Shown: in pieces, positions 1 through 8,813 of the stretch
Layout of the letters: each line of letters starts with the position of its first letter
Numbering within the stretch: the first letter of the stretch is position 1
Source of the DNA: Marinobacter santoriniensis NKSG1
GTDB taxonomy: Bacteria > Pseudomonadota > Gammaproteobacteria > Pseudomonadales > Oleiphilaceae
Assembly: GCF_000347775.1 (NCBI RefSeq)
Contig: NZ_APAT01000015.1
Location: 558,001 to 622,000, forward strand
Length of the DNA stretch: 64,000 nt
Direction of reading: 5' to 3'
The notes under the pieces: generated by a model
Database searches by the model: none
Seen by the model: only the letters and a program-made list of their open reading frames with translations
What the model was told of the DNA's origin: nothing
Made by a program: the position numbers and the translations under genes

Positions 1-758
1 AAATCGTAGGTGTCCCGGGCATACTGCTCGAAATGCGGCAGGAAATTGGCGTGCAGTACCCAGATAGCAAACAATCCAAAAATCAGGCCAATCGGAAAGC
101 CGAGGGAGAATATATTCATCTGGGGGGCTGCCCGGGTCATCACACCGAACGAAATATTGACGATCAGAACTGCGGTCACCGCCGGCAGGGCCAACAGCAT
201 CGCGGACGCAAACATCCAGCTGATCCGGTGCGCCAGCTCCCAAACGCCGGCCTGCCCCAGCCCCTCCATTCCGATGGGCAGCGTCCGGAAACTCTCCACG
301 AATACCTCCAATGCCACCAGGTGTCCGTTCATGGCCAGGAACAGCAGGGTGATTGTGATGGTGTAAATCTGCGACAGGACCGGAACGTTGACGCCGTTGG
401 CCGGATCCACCATTGACGCAAACCCCAGCCCCATCTGCATGGCGATCATCTGGCCGGCTATAACGAACAGCTGCCAGAGGGCCGTCAGGGCGAATCCGAG
501 ACCAATGCCGATGAGAATCTGTTGCAGGGTTATGACCACCGCATCCGCACTGAGCGCATCCACCGCCGGCGCCTCGGGAATCATCGGCACCACAAGGATT
601 GTCATCAGCAAAGCGAGCCCCAGCCGGACCCGGGCGGGAACCAGCTGGGCGCCAAAGATGGGGATCACCATCAGAAAGGAAGCGATCCGGAACAGGGGCC
701 ACAGGTGCTGCCCTACCCACTGGCCGATCAGGTCTGCACTGAGCTCCGCCGGCAGCAT
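1..758 (-). CDS. fliR: Flagellar export apparatus protein FliR (3' end cut by window edge)
   Basis: FliR is an integral membrane component of the flagellar type III export gate, with FliP and FliQ. The frame read from an ATG at 758 starts MLPAELSADLIGQW and runs open to base 1, giving 252 residues against about 260 in the family, so only a few C-terminal codons are missing. Several hydrophobic membrane segments are visible, including stretches near residues 20-60 and 170-235. It follows fliQ with a 3-nt gap, in the conserved order fliP-fliQ-fliR, and belongs to the unit starting at fliL. No internal stop is seen. Confidence 0.93.
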   Translation of the reverse strand, partial: MLPAELSADLIGQWVGQHLWPLFRIASFLMVIPIFGAQLVPARVRLGLALLMTILVVPMIPEAPAVDALSADAVVITLQQILIGIGLGFALTALWQLFVIAGQMIAMQMGLGFASMVDPANGVNVPVLSQIYTITITLLFLAMNGHLVALEVFVESFRTLPIGMEGLGQAGVWELAHRISWMFASAMLLALPAVTAVLIVNISFGVMTRAAPQMNIFSLGFPIGLIFGLFAIWVLHANFLPHFEQYARDTYD

Positions 759-761
759 CCG

Positions 762-1031
762 TCAGCCAATCAGGTAGGGAATGCTGGAAATCAGCCGGTG
801 CGCATGATCCAGCAACTGGGTGAGCATCCAGGGGCCTGCCACGATAATTACGATCAGGGTCACCAGCAGGCGTGGCAGGAAGCTCAGCGTCTGCTCGTTG
901 ATCTGGGTCGCGGCCTGGAAGGTACTGACGATCAAACCGACCACCAGACCCGGACCGATGATCACCGATGACAGCATCACAATCATCCAGAGTGCTTCCC
1001 GGAGAATGTCGATTACGGTTTCCGGCGTCAT
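762..1031 (-). CDS. fliQ: Flagellar export apparatus protein FliQ
   Basis: At 89 residues this is the normal FliQ length. FliQ is a two-helix membrane protein of the flagellar type III export gate, wound around the FliP-FliR core. The two hydrophobic helices are visible near residues 15-38 and 52-75, and the N-terminus (MTPETVIDILREAL) is typical. It lies 10 nt after fliP and 3 nt before fliR, so the three genes are probably translated from one mRNA. Nothing odd is seen. Confidence 0.96.
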   Translation of the reverse strand: MTPETVIDILREALWMIVMLSSVIIGPGLVVGLIVSTFQAATQINEQTLSFLPRLLVTLIVIIVAGPWMLTQLLDHAHRLISSIPYLIG

Positions 1032-1041
1032 AGCACCTCCT

Positions 1042-1809
1042 CTAGAGCCCGTAACTGGCGGCCAGGGTGCCCATGATCAGGGCCCAGCCATCCACCAGCA
1101 CAAACAGCATGATCTTGAACGGGAGCGATATGATGATCGGCGAGAGCATCATCATGCCCATGGCCATCAGGACGCTGGCCACCACCATGTCGATGATCAG
1201 GAACGGAATGAACAGTATGAACCCGATCTGGAAGGCGGTTTTCAGTTCGCTGGTCACAAATGCCGGCATCAGCACCCAGAAGGACACGTCTTCGGGTGTA
1301 TCGTATTTGACGTCGGCCATCCGCATGAACAGGGCCAGATCGTCTTCCCGGGTCTGCGCCATCATGAATTTCCGGAACGGCTCGCTGGCGAGTTTCACGG
1401 CCTCAATGGAGGTCACCTGCTCCTGAAGATAGGGCTGGAGGGCGACCTTGTTGGCCTCTTCAAGAACCGGCTTCATGATGAAAATGCTCAGGAACAGCGC
1501 CAGCCCCAGAAGGATCTGGTTGGAGGGCGTTGCCTGCAGTCCGAGCGCCTGGCGCAGGATGGCAAACACCACGATGATGCGGGTGAAGGACGTCATCATC
1601 ATCAGCATGGCCGGCAGGAAGGTCAGTGCCGTCATCAACGCCAGAATCTGCAGGGTGACGGAATATTCCTGGGTTCCGTCGCCCTCGCCCGGGGTCATCG
1701 TCACCGCCGGAATACCGGGAATCGCCTGGGCATGCGCCAGGGGTGCCCACAACACGCCGAGTAGCGGTACCAGAAGGGGCAGCATTCGTTTCAGGAGGGA
1801 AAACGTCAT
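1042..1809 (-). CDS. fliP: Flagellar export apparatus protein FliP
   Basis: FliP forms the pentameric core of the flagellar protein-export gate in the inner membrane. The 255-residue product starts with a cleavable signal peptide ending near AHA (about residue 27), as is usual for FliP. It carries the family motif around [19 protein letters not shown], and membrane segments at about residues 55-90 and 195-250. It lies 8 nt after fliO. Length and order match the fliL-M-N-O-P-Q-R operon of polar-flagellated gammaproteobacteria. Confidence 0.97.
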   Translation of the reverse strand: MTFSLLKRMLPLLVPLLGVLWAPLAHAQAIPGIPAVTMTPGEGDGTQEYSVTLQILALMTALTFLPAMLMMMTSFTRIIVVFAILRQALGLQATPSNQILLGLALFLSIFIMKPVLEEANKVALQPYLQEQVTSIEAVKLASEPFRKFMMAQTREDDLALFMRMADVKYDTPEDVSFWVLMPAFVTSELKTAFQIGFILFIPFLIIDMVVASVLMAMGMMMLSPIIISLPFKIMLFVLVDGWALIMGTLAASYGL

Positions 1810-1817
1810 CGCCTCAG

Positions 1818-2258
1818 CTATTCCTTGTGGGACGGGTTCCAGGATTTACCGATCATACCCTGCAGGCGGCGGGCAAAGTCGCCCGACGGAGGGTTGGCAG
1901 AATCCACCACTGGCTCGTCGAAAACATGCAGGGTCCGGATGGCTGACGGCGTGATGCCCAGCAGGATCTGTTGTCCGCCAACCTCGATCAGTGCCAGGCG
2001 TTCCCGCGCGCCGATGGCCATGACCGAAACCACCTTGATCGCGTTGTTGTTCATGCCGGTCATGCCGTTCATCCGGCGAATCAGCCAGGCGCAACCGTAG
2101 ATAATGGCGATCACGGCCGCCAGCCCGAGCCCCAGACTGACCATCGTCGCCAGGGTATCCGGTGCACGGGTTACCGGCTGATCCGGATCAACACCGGTTT
2201 CCTGGGCCCGGGCCGACAGGGACAGCGCGCACAGCGACAGCCAGACAAGTGCGCGCAT
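1818..2258 (-). CDS. fliO: Flagellar biosynthesis protein FliO
   Basis: FliO is a small membrane protein that helps stabilise and assemble FliP into the export gate. The product has 146 residues with an N-terminal signal-like segment (to about residue 18). One transmembrane helix follows at about residues 40-62 ([20 protein letters not shown]), then a cytoplasmic domain with the family motif [20 protein letters not shown]. FliO is poorly conserved, so the call rests on this motif and on its position between fliN and fliP. The start lies 1 nt after the fliN stop. Confidence 0.93.
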   Translation of the reverse strand: MRALVWLSLCALSLSARAQETGVDPDQPVTRAPDTLATMVSLGLGLAAVIAIIYGCAWLIRRMNGMTGMNNNAIKVVSVMAIGARERLALIEVGGQQILLGITPSAIRTLHVFDEPVVDSANPPSGDFARRLQGMIGKSWNPSHKE

Positions 2259-2259
2259 G

Positions 2260-2766
2260 TTATTTCTGGAGACGCTTGATGCGTTCGCCCGGACTGATGA
2301 CGTCAGTCAGCCGGATACCGAACTTTTCGTTGACCATGACCACTTCACCATGGGCAATCAGAGTGCCATTAACCAGCACATCCAGAGGCTCACCGGCAAG
2401 GCGGTCCAGCTCGATGACCGACCCCTGGTTAAGCTGCAAGAGGTTACGAATAGCGATCTGGGTGTTGCCCACTTCCATCGAAATGGTCACCGGGATGTCC
2501 AGAATCACATCCAGATCCGGAGCCGGTCCGTCCATCGAGGGTTGACTGACTTCGTCGAACTCTTCCATCGGCGCTGCCCGGACATTGTCCGGCTGGCCGT
2601 CCCCCTCTTCTGAGGGCTCGGCTTCCGCCATGGCCGCCGCCCAGTCGTCCTCACTGACACTGTCGTCACTGCCATCGCCCGATTCTTCCATCGCCGCTTC
2701 CCACTCGGCGGCCAACTTTTCGTCTTCGCTGAGTTCCTGCCCGTCTTTTTTATCGTCTTCAGCCAT
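2260..2766 (-). CDS. fliN: Flagellar motor switch protein FliN
   Basis: FliN builds the lower part of the cytoplasmic C-ring, which sets rotation direction and docks the FliH-FliI export ATPase. The 168 residues split into a long acidic, Asp/Glu-rich N-terminal region (about residues 1-85) and a C-terminal SpoA/FliN domain (about 90-165). The domain carries the usual DIPVTISMEVG and LNQGSVIELDRLAGEPLDVLVNG sequences. The acidic extension is long compared with the 137-residue enterobacterial FliN but common in Pseudomonas-like bacteria. It overlaps the fliM end by 8 nt. Confidence 0.96.
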   Translation of the reverse strand: MAEDDKKDGQELSEDEKLAAEWEAAMEESGDGSDDSVSEDDWAAAMAEAEPSEEGDGQPDNVRAAPMEEFDEVSQPSMDGPAPDLDVILDIPVTISMEVGNTQIAIRNLLQLNQGSVIELDRLAGEPLDVLVNGTLIAHGEVVMVNEKFGIRLTDVISPGERIKRLQK

Positions 2767-3757
2767 GTCGACCCACCTTGAATTGCTTTTTGACCTTCGG
2801 CTTCGTTGCCTTATCCTGAATCCTTAGCGCCAGTTTTCCGTCCCGGGTTCCGAGGGTTGCCGTGTAGATCGGAATTCCGTTGGCGGTCACCGTCAGGTAT
2901 TCGGGAATCTCCACCGGAATGATGTCACCCTCCTTCATCCGGGCAACCTCCCGCAGGGAAACCCGGCGGCGACAGACATTCGCATTCACCGGAACGTTCA
3001 CATCCTTGACATCTTCCTGAAGCGCGTTCACCCAACGCTCGTCCACATCATCGATATCACTTTGAACCCCCGCATCGAGAACGTCCCGGATCGGCTCGAT
3101 CATGGAGTATGGGAGGGCGAAGTGAAGCTCACCGCCGCCACCATCCAATTCGATGTGGAAGGTGCTCACCACCACCACCTCGCTCGGGCTGACAATGTTG
3201 GCCATGGCCGGATTCACCTCCGAGCTGAGGTATTCGAAGTCCACCTTCAGCACCGCATGCCAGGCTTCGGCCATATCGTGAAACACCTGGTCCAGCACCA
3301 TCTGCACGATGCGCGTCTCGGTAGGCGTGAATTCCCGGCCCTCGATCTTGGCATGCCGGCCTTCGCCACCGAAGAAGTTGTCCACGAGCTTGAACACCAG
3401 CTTGGCATCCAGCACGAATAAAGAGGTGCCACGCAGGGGCCGGACCTTGCACAGGTTAAGACTGGTCGGCACGTACAGCGTATGAATGTACTCGCCGAAC
3501 TTCATGATCTGTACGCCACCGGTCGACACATCCGCATTCCGGCGTAACAGGTTGAACAGGCTGATCCGGGTATAACGGGCAAATCGCTCGTTGATCATCT
3601 CCAGCGTGGGCATCCGACCGCGGACGATGCGATCCTGACTGGAGAGATCGTAGGATTTGATCCCTGTATCGTCGGTCTCTTCGTAGGTATCGATATCGCC
3701 ATCGTCCACACCGTGGAGTAGCGCGTCGATCTCGTCCTGTGACAGTAAGTCCTGCAT
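2759..3757 (-). CDS. fliM: Flagellar motor switch protein FliM
   Basis: FliM is the C-ring protein that binds phosphorylated CheY and switches motor direction. The 332-residue product begins with the CheY-binding peptide LLSQDEIDALLHG (residues 4-16). A CheC-like middle domain follows (about 45-235, with LVDNFFGGEGR), and a C-terminal SpoA domain (about 255-325). Length is typical. It lies downstream of fliL with a 41-nt gap and overlaps fliN by 8 nt, in the fliL-initiated operon. Confidence 0.97.
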   Translation of the reverse strand: MQDLLSQDEIDALLHGVDDGDIDTYEETDDTGIKSYDLSSQDRIVRGRMPTLEMINERFARYTRISLFNLLRRNADVSTGGVQIMKFGEYIHTLYVPTSLNLCKVRPLRGTSLFVLDAKLVFKLVDNFFGGEGRHAKIEGREFTPTETRIVQMVLDQVFHDMAEAWHAVLKVDFEYLSSEVNPAMANIVSPSEVVVVSTFHIELDGGGGELHFALPYSMIEPIRDVLDAGVQSDIDDVDERWVNALQEDVKDVNVPVNANVCRRRVSLREVARMKEGDIIPVEIPEYLTVTANGIPIYTATLGTRDGKLALRIQDKATKPKVKKQFKVGRHG

Positions 3758-3798
3758 AACTGTTCCTGCCGCTTGAATGCCTTGCCCGGTTCCGGGCC

Positions 3799-4299
3799 CT
3801 ATTGCACCACAAAATTTCTGAACAGAACGCCGTCAATGGCGGGTTTTCCTTCCTGTTCCAGTACCTGGTTGACCGTCGCGAGCATCTTTTCCGCCAGGCC
3901 ACGACGGCCCTCGGGCGTCTGCAACTCCATGAACTGGCTACTACTCAGGACCATCACCAGCTGGCTGCGGATCAACGGCATGTGCAATTCCGCCGCTGCC
4001 AGTGCCTCCGGGTCGGTTGCTGACAGTGAAACAAATACCTGGGCATACCGTTGCCGACCTTCTGCCTGGACCGTCGTAACCAGCGGCTTTTCGATATCGA
4101 CGTAGGAGCTGGGGACGAACGTCTCCTCCGCAGGCGCCGACTCCTCGCTGTCGCTTGCCGGAAGACCATCCCCCAGAAACCAGAGTGTGCCGGCGACGGA
4201 AAGCCCGATCGCGAGGATCAGTACCAGGGTGATCAGAATGATCAGTTTCAGCTTGCCTTTCTTGGCGGGTGCGCCATCGGACGCCGTATTTTCAGCCAT
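3799..4299 (-). CDS. fliL: Flagellar basal-body-associated protein FliL
   Basis: FliL is a single-pass inner-membrane protein that surrounds the stator and supports torque generation. The 166-residue product has a short lysine-containing cytoplasmic tail, one transmembrane helix (about residues 18-40) and a periplasmic domain ending FRNFVVQ. It is the first gene of fliL-M-N-O-P-Q-R. A sigma-54 promoter sits about 50 nt upstream of its expected transcription start-to-ATG leader (see 4362-4377), so this gene opens the transcription unit. Confidence 0.95.
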   Translation of the reverse strand: MAENTASDGAPAKKGKLKLIILITLVLILAIGLSVAGTLWFLGDGLPASDSEESAPAEETFVPSSYVDIEKPLVTTVQAEGRQRYAQVFVSLSATDPEALAAAELHMPLIRSQLVMVLSSSQFMELQTPEGRRGLAEKMLATVNQVLEQEGKPAIDGVLFRNFVVQ

Positions 4300-4361
4300 A
4301 ATCGTCGCTTTGTCAGAATTCCGTCATGGACGGACGGTTTTGATCACTTTACAGGACAAGA

Positions 4362-4377
4362 AGCAAGGGACGGGCCA
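4362..4377 (-). promoter_or_regulatory. Sigma-54 promoter of the fliL operon
   Basis: On the minus strand the bases read TGGCCCGTCCCTTGCT. This matches the RpoN consensus TGGCACG-N4-TTGCW at every fixed position but one, with correct GG/GC spacing. It lies in the 185-nt gap between fliK and fliL, 63 nt upstream of the fliL ATG. FlrC or FleQ is the likely activator by analogy with Vibrio and Pseudomonas. Confidence 0.85.
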
Positions 4378-4484
4378 GAAACCCCATCCTCCCCTCGTGA
4401 AACAGCAGTTTAGCGTTGCCGGGAAGGATGGGCAAAGGAGTTTGAAGCAGAACGGAAATCTCACGGACGCGAGAGATCCTCAAC

Positions 4485-5705
4485 TCAGGCAAAAATATCC
4501 ACTTCGCCTTTCCAGCTCAGATCCAGCGTTCCAATGCTCTGCTCCGGATCCACCGCTTCTCCGTCAAGAAGCCCGCCTCCTGGCGATGCCGAACCCTCAC
4601 GATCCCCGTCTGTCGATGCCTCTCCACCGGCCTGCTGACCAGCCTGATCGGAGACATCAAACTGTGCCAGCGACAGCCCCTGATCACTCAGCATGTCACG
4701 GAGACGGTGGGAGTTCATTTCCAGCTGGTCACGAACCACCGGATTGGCGGAATGCACGGTGATTGTGGCCTGGTCATGGTGAACCCGGACCTTCACTTCC
4801 ATCGGCCCCATGTCCGGCGGTGTCAGGTGTATTTCTGCCACCGACATATTCCTGGCCGTCAGCCAACTGAGTTTACCGACGACTTTATCTCCCCACTCCG
4901 AATGCCCGACCGGAACATCGACGGATGTCGAATAACTGCGAAGTGGGACCGCCGCTTCAGCGGGAACACGAACCCCGTTGTTCCCCTGTGAGGCCTGGGA
5001 GTGTTGGGACTGCTGGGCGGCAACATCCATCACGCCCTGGAAGCGCAGACCGGAGGCCAGGTTACCGGAATCCGAAGCGCCGGACTTTTCAGCCTTGAAT
5101 GCGCTGCCGACGAGATCCGCGAGGCTCATCCCGGCAGAACCCGCGGAACCTTTGAGCAGGGCACCGGGCGTGAGATTTCCGGCGTTACCATCCGCGGACA
5201 TACCCGGCGCTACCAGGGCGGAAAAGGTCTGCCCCACTCCGGCAGTAGCCTGGCCGGTGCCAGACTTGCCGGCATCCACCATCTTCTTGCCAGATGACGT
5301 CAGTAGTGCCTGGAGGTCAGCAAAGGTAATGGGCGCATCGGGCTGGTCCACATTCGTTGTGTCGGTCTCCCCTTTTTTCGAAGAGGTGCCAACTGTGCGG
5401 GTCTCCTCGGTATCGCCGGATGTCGTCTCTCGATCCTTTCCGTCGGTCTTTTCGGGAGGCCGGCTTTCGGCATTGCCGTCAACGGCGGAATCCTGATCAT
5501 CCCTGGCCCGCTCGTCGGTTTCGGAGGTATTGGAGGTTTCGCGGGATTCGGAGTGTTTCGAATCCATGCGTCGCTGTTCTGCGCGAGAGACCGAGTCAAA
5601 CCGGCTTTCGCCGCCGTCGGACTTCCGCGCAGACCCGGCTTTCGCCGGTGATGTATCCTGCGCCTGGTCAGTGCCCAGGGCTTGTGGGAGTACCATTTGT
5701 GGCAT
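4485..5705 (-). CDS. fliK: Flagellar hook-length control protein FliK
   Basis: FliK is exported during hook growth and triggers the switch of export substrate once the hook reaches full length. The 406-residue product has a long low-complexity, charged Ser/Thr/Glu-rich N-terminal region (about 1-240), as expected of the ruler part. A conserved C-terminal Flg_hook domain (about 275-355) carries EIHLTPPDMGPMEVKVRV and VVRDQLEMNSHRLRDML. Its own sigma-54 promoter (5755-5770) lies just upstream. The 185-nt gap after it holds the fliL promoter and no gene. Confidence 0.93.
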   Translation of the reverse strand: MPQMVLPQALGTDQAQDTSPAKAGSARKSDGGESRFDSVSRAEQRRMDSKHSESRETSNTSETDERARDDQDSAVDGNAESRPPEKTDGKDRETTSGDTEETRTVGTSSKKGETDTTNVDQPDAPITFADLQALLTSSGKKMVDAGKSGTGQATAGVGQTFSALVAPGMSADGNAGNLTPGALLKGSAGSAGMSLADLVGSAFKAEKSGASDSGNLASGLRFQGVMDVAAQQSQHSQASQGNNGVRVPAEAAVPLRSYSTSVDVPVGHSEWGDKVVGKLSWLTARNMSVAEIHLTPPDMGPMEVKVRVHHDQATITVHSANPVVRDQLEMNSHRLRDMLSDQGLSLAQFDVSDQAGQQAGGEASTDGDREGSASPGGGLLDGEAVDPEQSIGTLDLSWKGEVDIFA

Positions 5706-5754
5706 GGCAACCTCTTGCCGCTTTTCAGAGTTGGGTCAGCTTCTGACCGTATTC

Positions 5755-5770
5755 TGCAAAAGCAATGCCA
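5755..5770 (-). promoter_or_regulatory. Sigma-54 promoter of fliK
   Basis: The minus strand reads TGGCATTGCTTTTGCA, which fits TGGCACG-N4-TTGCW except at two bases of the -24 half; the invariant GG and GC are correctly spaced. It sits between the Hpt gene and fliK, 49 nt upstream of the fliK ATG. fliK is thus probably transcribed separately from the Hsb module ahead of it. Confidence 0.75.
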
Positions 5771-5801
5771 CAATAACCGCATCGCGGCCTACTGCGGAAT
5801 T

Positions 5802-6149
5802 CTATCGAACCAGAAGCTCCCCGAGCATTTCGGACACTGTCCTGAATTCTTCCTCAATCCCCTGGATAATCGCATCGGCCCCGGTCAGATCTTCCGACTT
5901 GCCGGCCTGCTCGGCCACAAGACAGAGTTCGCCGAGTCGCGGAGCACCAATGTTGATGCAACTTCCCTTGAAACTGTGGGCCGTTTTGGCAAATGCGTCG
6001 GCGTCATCATGCTCCAGGGCGCGTTTCAGTGCGGCAATGCGCTCCCGAGAGTCGCTGACGTAGGTCTGGATCAGAACCTCGAACTCGTCCTCCATGACAT
6101 CCTGAAGTTCTGCGAGCGCTTCTTCATCGAGGTGCGGTTTATCGGTCAT
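5802..6149 (-). CDS. Histidine phosphotransfer (Hpt) protein of the flagellar Hsb module
   Basis: A 115-residue single-domain Hpt protein. The phospho-accepting histidine is His58 in TAHSFKGSC, the classic Hpt helix motif. Such proteins relay phosphate between a hybrid kinase and a response regulator. The start at 6149 (MTDKPHLDEE) was chosen over an upstream ATG because a purine-rich AAGGGGGTTAGGA precedes it and the upstream codons overlap the previous gene. It lies 16 nt after the response regulator/phosphatase, its likely partner. The order STAS, regulator/phosphatase, Hpt resembles hsbA-hsbR and the adjacent Hpt gene of Pseudomonas. Confidence 0.88.
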   Translation of the reverse strand: MTDKPHLDEEALAELQDVMEDEFEVLIQTYVSDSRERIAALKRALEHDDADAFAKTAHSFKGSCINIGAPRLGELCLVAEQAGKSEDLTGADAIIQGIEEEFRTVSEMLGELLVR

Positions 6150-6165
6150 TCCTAACCCCCTTGGG

Positions 6166-7932
6166 TCATTGCCTCTGTTTGCCCGGATCCGTAGCGGCTC
6201 CATCGTCGGATTCAGCGACCGGTCGCTTCCAATCGTACACGATTTCCACCCGGTTACCCTTACCGTGGAATGTGATGTCTTTGGTCAACCGTTTCAAGAG
6301 GAACAGGCCGCGACCGGCATAACGGGGCCAGTCCGCGTGACGTTCACCGCCCCCCAGTACGGGATGACGGCTGAAATCAAAACCGGGACCGCTGTCTTCA
6401 CAAATAACACGCAGCTGGCCTCCCCAGGGTTTCCGGGTGTGATGCAGGCTGAAACGGATGAAATGATCCCCGACGGTTTTGAGCCGACGTTGCCGTTCGG
6501 CATAGTATTGCTCAAACCCGTCCGGGCTGTGCTTCCATTCCGAGGGCAAGGCCAGGATGCCATGCTCCAGCGCGTTGTTGTAGATTTCCGACAGCAGCGT
6601 ATAGATCTCGCCGCTCCTGGCCCGTAGCCCGGGCACCTCCATGCAGATATGCAGCAACAGCGGCAATGGACTGAATTCCCCCAGCGTCTGCTCACGGATT
6701 TCGTAATCACAACGCCACTCGCTTGGGCCAGCCAGTGCAGAAGAGGTAGCCGATTCGGGAAGGGCGGCCAACCCGGTATCTCCCGACACCTCCAAACAGA
6801 AAAGCGTCAGATCGTCCGATTCCCTGGCCCCCTCGCTGAAGGCTTCAACGCCCTCCAGCAGCGCCTCGAACGGGTGCCCGGCCTCCCGTCTTTCCCGAAA
6901 GGTGCGCCGGACGCCTGCCTCACCGAACAGCTCACCCTCTCCGTTCTGACGCTCTAACAGTCCGTCTGTCATCATCAGCAGATAATCGCCATCCCGTGCC
7001 TGCAAGGTTTCCATGCTGCTGTCAAAACGTTCCGGCGGCAAAATACCCAGGGGCAAAAACCGTGATGAACATGCCACGGGTTCCCCCTGTGAGCCGATCA
7101 GCCACAGCTCCGGGAGGCCGCCGTTCCAGACCTTGAGCTGTCCTAACTTGAAATCGGCTTCCGCCATCGCCCCACAACAGAACCGTCCGGTTGGCAGAAT
7201 GCGGCCCAGCTTCCGATTGATTTCCTTCAGGATATCGGCCGCCCCGAAACCTTTGCTGGCCATGCCGTAGAAGATCTCCGCCACCGGCATGGCACCAATC
7301 GCAGCCGGGAGGCCATGGCCGGTGAAATCACCGAGGAACACCAGCATGCCGCCATCGGGCCTGGGAGAGGCAAACAGGACATCGCCGTTGAAAATCGAGA
7401 GAGGTGAAGCGTGGTAACGAATGTTGGGCGCATCCAGACAGCCCGTGTGGGCGACATTGTCGAACACACGCTTGGCAATGGTCTGCTCTTCCAGAAGGTG
7501 CTGATTGCGATCGTGGATCATATCCCGCTGACGGGAGAGTGTGTCGTGCATTCGCTGCATGCGACCAAACGCGTGGATCTTGGCCTCGATGATGACCCGG
7601 TTGTAGGGCTTGGTGAGAAAGTCATCCCCTCCGGCCTCAAGGCAACGTGCCAGATCCTCGGCTTCGCTGAGTGAAGTCAGAAAGATCAGGGGCACCATCC
7701 GCCCCCCCGACAAGGCCTTGATATGGCGGGCGGCCTCCATTCCATCCATCTGGGGCATCAGGGCATCGAGCAAGACAATATCCGGCTGTTCCCGCTGGAA
7801 TATGGCCACCGCCTCAATACCATCAGCGGCTTCAAGCACCTCGTGCCCGATCCGTTTGAGCAGGCGTTTCAGGATCAGTCGATCCGTCCCGCTATCATCG
7901 GCAATGAGCACTCGCAGCGAATCGTCGGTCAC
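6166..7932 (-). CDS. Response regulator fused to PP2C phosphatase and ATPase/kinase domain (HsbR-like)
   Basis: The 588-residue product has three domains. A receiver (about 5-125) has phospho-acceptor Asp56 (LLDALMP), Thr86 and Lys108. An SpoIIE/RsbU-type PP2C phosphatase (about 170-385) includes GDFTGHGLPAAIGAM and MMTDGLLE. A C-terminal GHKL ATPase (about 430-570) has N-box NNALEHG, DSGPGFDF and GRGLFLLKRL. In Pseudomonas aeruginosa HsbR this layout dephosphorylates and phosphorylates the STAS protein HsbA, which controls the anti-sigma factor FlgM. It overlaps the STAS gene by 4 nt (ATGA), supporting that partnership. That it acts on flagellar sigma-factor control here is inference. Confidence 0.9.
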   Translation of the reverse strand: MTDDSLRVLIADDSGTDRLILKRLLKRIGHEVLEAADGIEAVAIFQREQPDIVLLDALMPQMDGMEAARHIKALSGGRMVPLIFLTSLSEAEDLARCLEAGGDDFLTKPYNRVIIEAKIHAFGRMQRMHDTLSRQRDMIHDRNQHLLEEQTIAKRVFDNVAHTGCLDAPNIRYHASPLSIFNGDVLFASPRPDGGMLVFLGDFTGHGLPAAIGAMPVAEIFYGMASKGFGAADILKEINRKLGRILPTGRFCCGAMAEADFKLGQLKVWNGGLPELWLIGSQGEPVACSSRFLPLGILPPERFDSSMETLQARDGDYLLMMTDGLLERQNGEGELFGEAGVRRTFRERREAGHPFEALLEGVEAFSEGARESDDLTLFCLEVSGDTGLAALPESATSSALAGPSEWRCDYEIREQTLGEFSPLPLLLHICMEVPGLRARSGEIYTLLSEIYNNALEHGILALPSEWKHSPDGFEQYYAERQRRLKTVGDHFIRFSLHHTRKPWGGQLRVICEDSGPGFDFSRHPVLGGGERHADWPRYAGRGLFLLKRLTKDITFHGKGNRVEIVYDWKRPVAESDDGAATDPGKQRQ

Positions 7933-8234
7933 TTGATTGCGAACAACTGCTCGAAATTGGAGATGGAGAGAATTCGACGGACGTCGCTGTTGCAGTTCTC
8001 AATGGATATCCGGGCACTGTCGCCTCCGGCGTAATCCCGTAACAGCAGCAACATTCCGAGAGCGGAGCTGTCCAGATAGGTGGTGTCGGTCAGATCGACA
8101 ACGTAGCGGTGGACGCCAGACTCGCCGTGTTCATAGGCGTCCCGGAAAGCCTGGTGGGTACTGAAATCAAAGCGGCCTTCAATGCTGATCACCAGCGTTT
8201 CGCCATCATCTGCAAGACGCGTCTGTATAGACAT
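7929..8234 (-). CDS. STAS-domain anti-sigma factor antagonist (HsbA-like)
   Basis: A 101-residue single STAS domain. The phosphorylatable serine lies in TYLDSSALGMLLLL (Ser56 or Ser57), at the same place as in HsbA and SpoIIAA-type proteins. Phosphorylation by the neighbouring HsbR-like protein would switch its binding partner; in Pseudomonas the unphosphorylated and phosphorylated forms bind FlgM or a diguanylate cyclase. It begins the three-gene module and overlaps the regulator gene by 4 nt. The 132-nt gap to fliJ holds no ORF or clear promoter. Confidence 0.9.
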   Translation of the reverse strand: MSIQTRLADDGETLVISIEGRFDFSTHQAFRDAYEHGESGVHRYVVDLTDTTYLDSSALGMLLLLRDYAGGDSARISIENCNSDVRRILSISNFEQLFAIK

Positions 8235-8366
8235 TCACACAACCTCCAAAAGCAAGCGGAAGGGTTCCTGCGACCATTGTATCGAAGCCGCGATCCCGAT
8301 GTCTCTCGCTTAAGGATAGCCAAGGATGAGGGCTTTGGCTTGCCAAGTCGGAGAAGGCTCGCGAAG

Positions 8367-8813
8367 TCAGCGATTACGTCGGGCAAACGCCCGGCCGGCA
8401 GCTTCATCAGCGGCCTTCTGTTCGCGGGCGTCGCGCTCACGGGCTTCCTGTTGCCGGCAGCTCTCGATGTATTTCTCCATGCCCCGCCGACGCTCCCAGG
8501 CTTCGTGCCAGTCTTTCCGACGCGCCTCGAACAGCTCCCGGGCCTGGGCAAGTTGCTGCTCCTGATGCCGAATCACCTGGTCCAGCTGCGCGATGAACGC
8601 CTGCCACGCCTGCAGACGGGTCACGGCTATCGCTCCCTGCTGGCTCTGACGCATCTGCTGCCGGTACTCGTCCTGATACTGATTCAGATTCGCCAGCTGT
8701 TCCTGGTGCTGATCCACCTGTTTGCGAGCCTCGCCCATCCGTTCAAGCGCTGCCTGTTCCTTGCGCTCTTCAACGGTCAGAACCACCTGCAACCGCTCGG
8801 ACCGCAGCATCAT
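8367..8813 (-). CDS. fliJ: Flagellar export chaperone FliJ
   Basis: FliJ is a small coiled-coil protein that acts as the central stalk of the FliI ATPase ring and escorts export chaperones. The 148 residues are almost wholly helical and charged, rich in Gln, Glu and Arg, as expected of a two-helix coiled coil. Sequence alone is weakly diagnostic; the call rests on position and size. Its ATG overlaps the fliI stop (ATGA), which ties translation of the two genes. Confidence 0.93.
   Translation of the reverse strand: MMLRSERLQVVLTVEERKEQAALERMGEARKQVDQHQEQLANLNQYQDEYRQQMRQSQQGAIAVTRLQAWQAFIAQLDQVIRHQEQQLAQARELFEARRKDWHEAWERRRGMEKYIESCRQQEARERDAREQKAADEAAGRAFARRNR

Noticed and set aside
8235-8366. 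Sigma-54 promoter upstream of the STAS gene
   Set aside because: AGCAAGCGG is followed by no matching -24 half at the right spacing.
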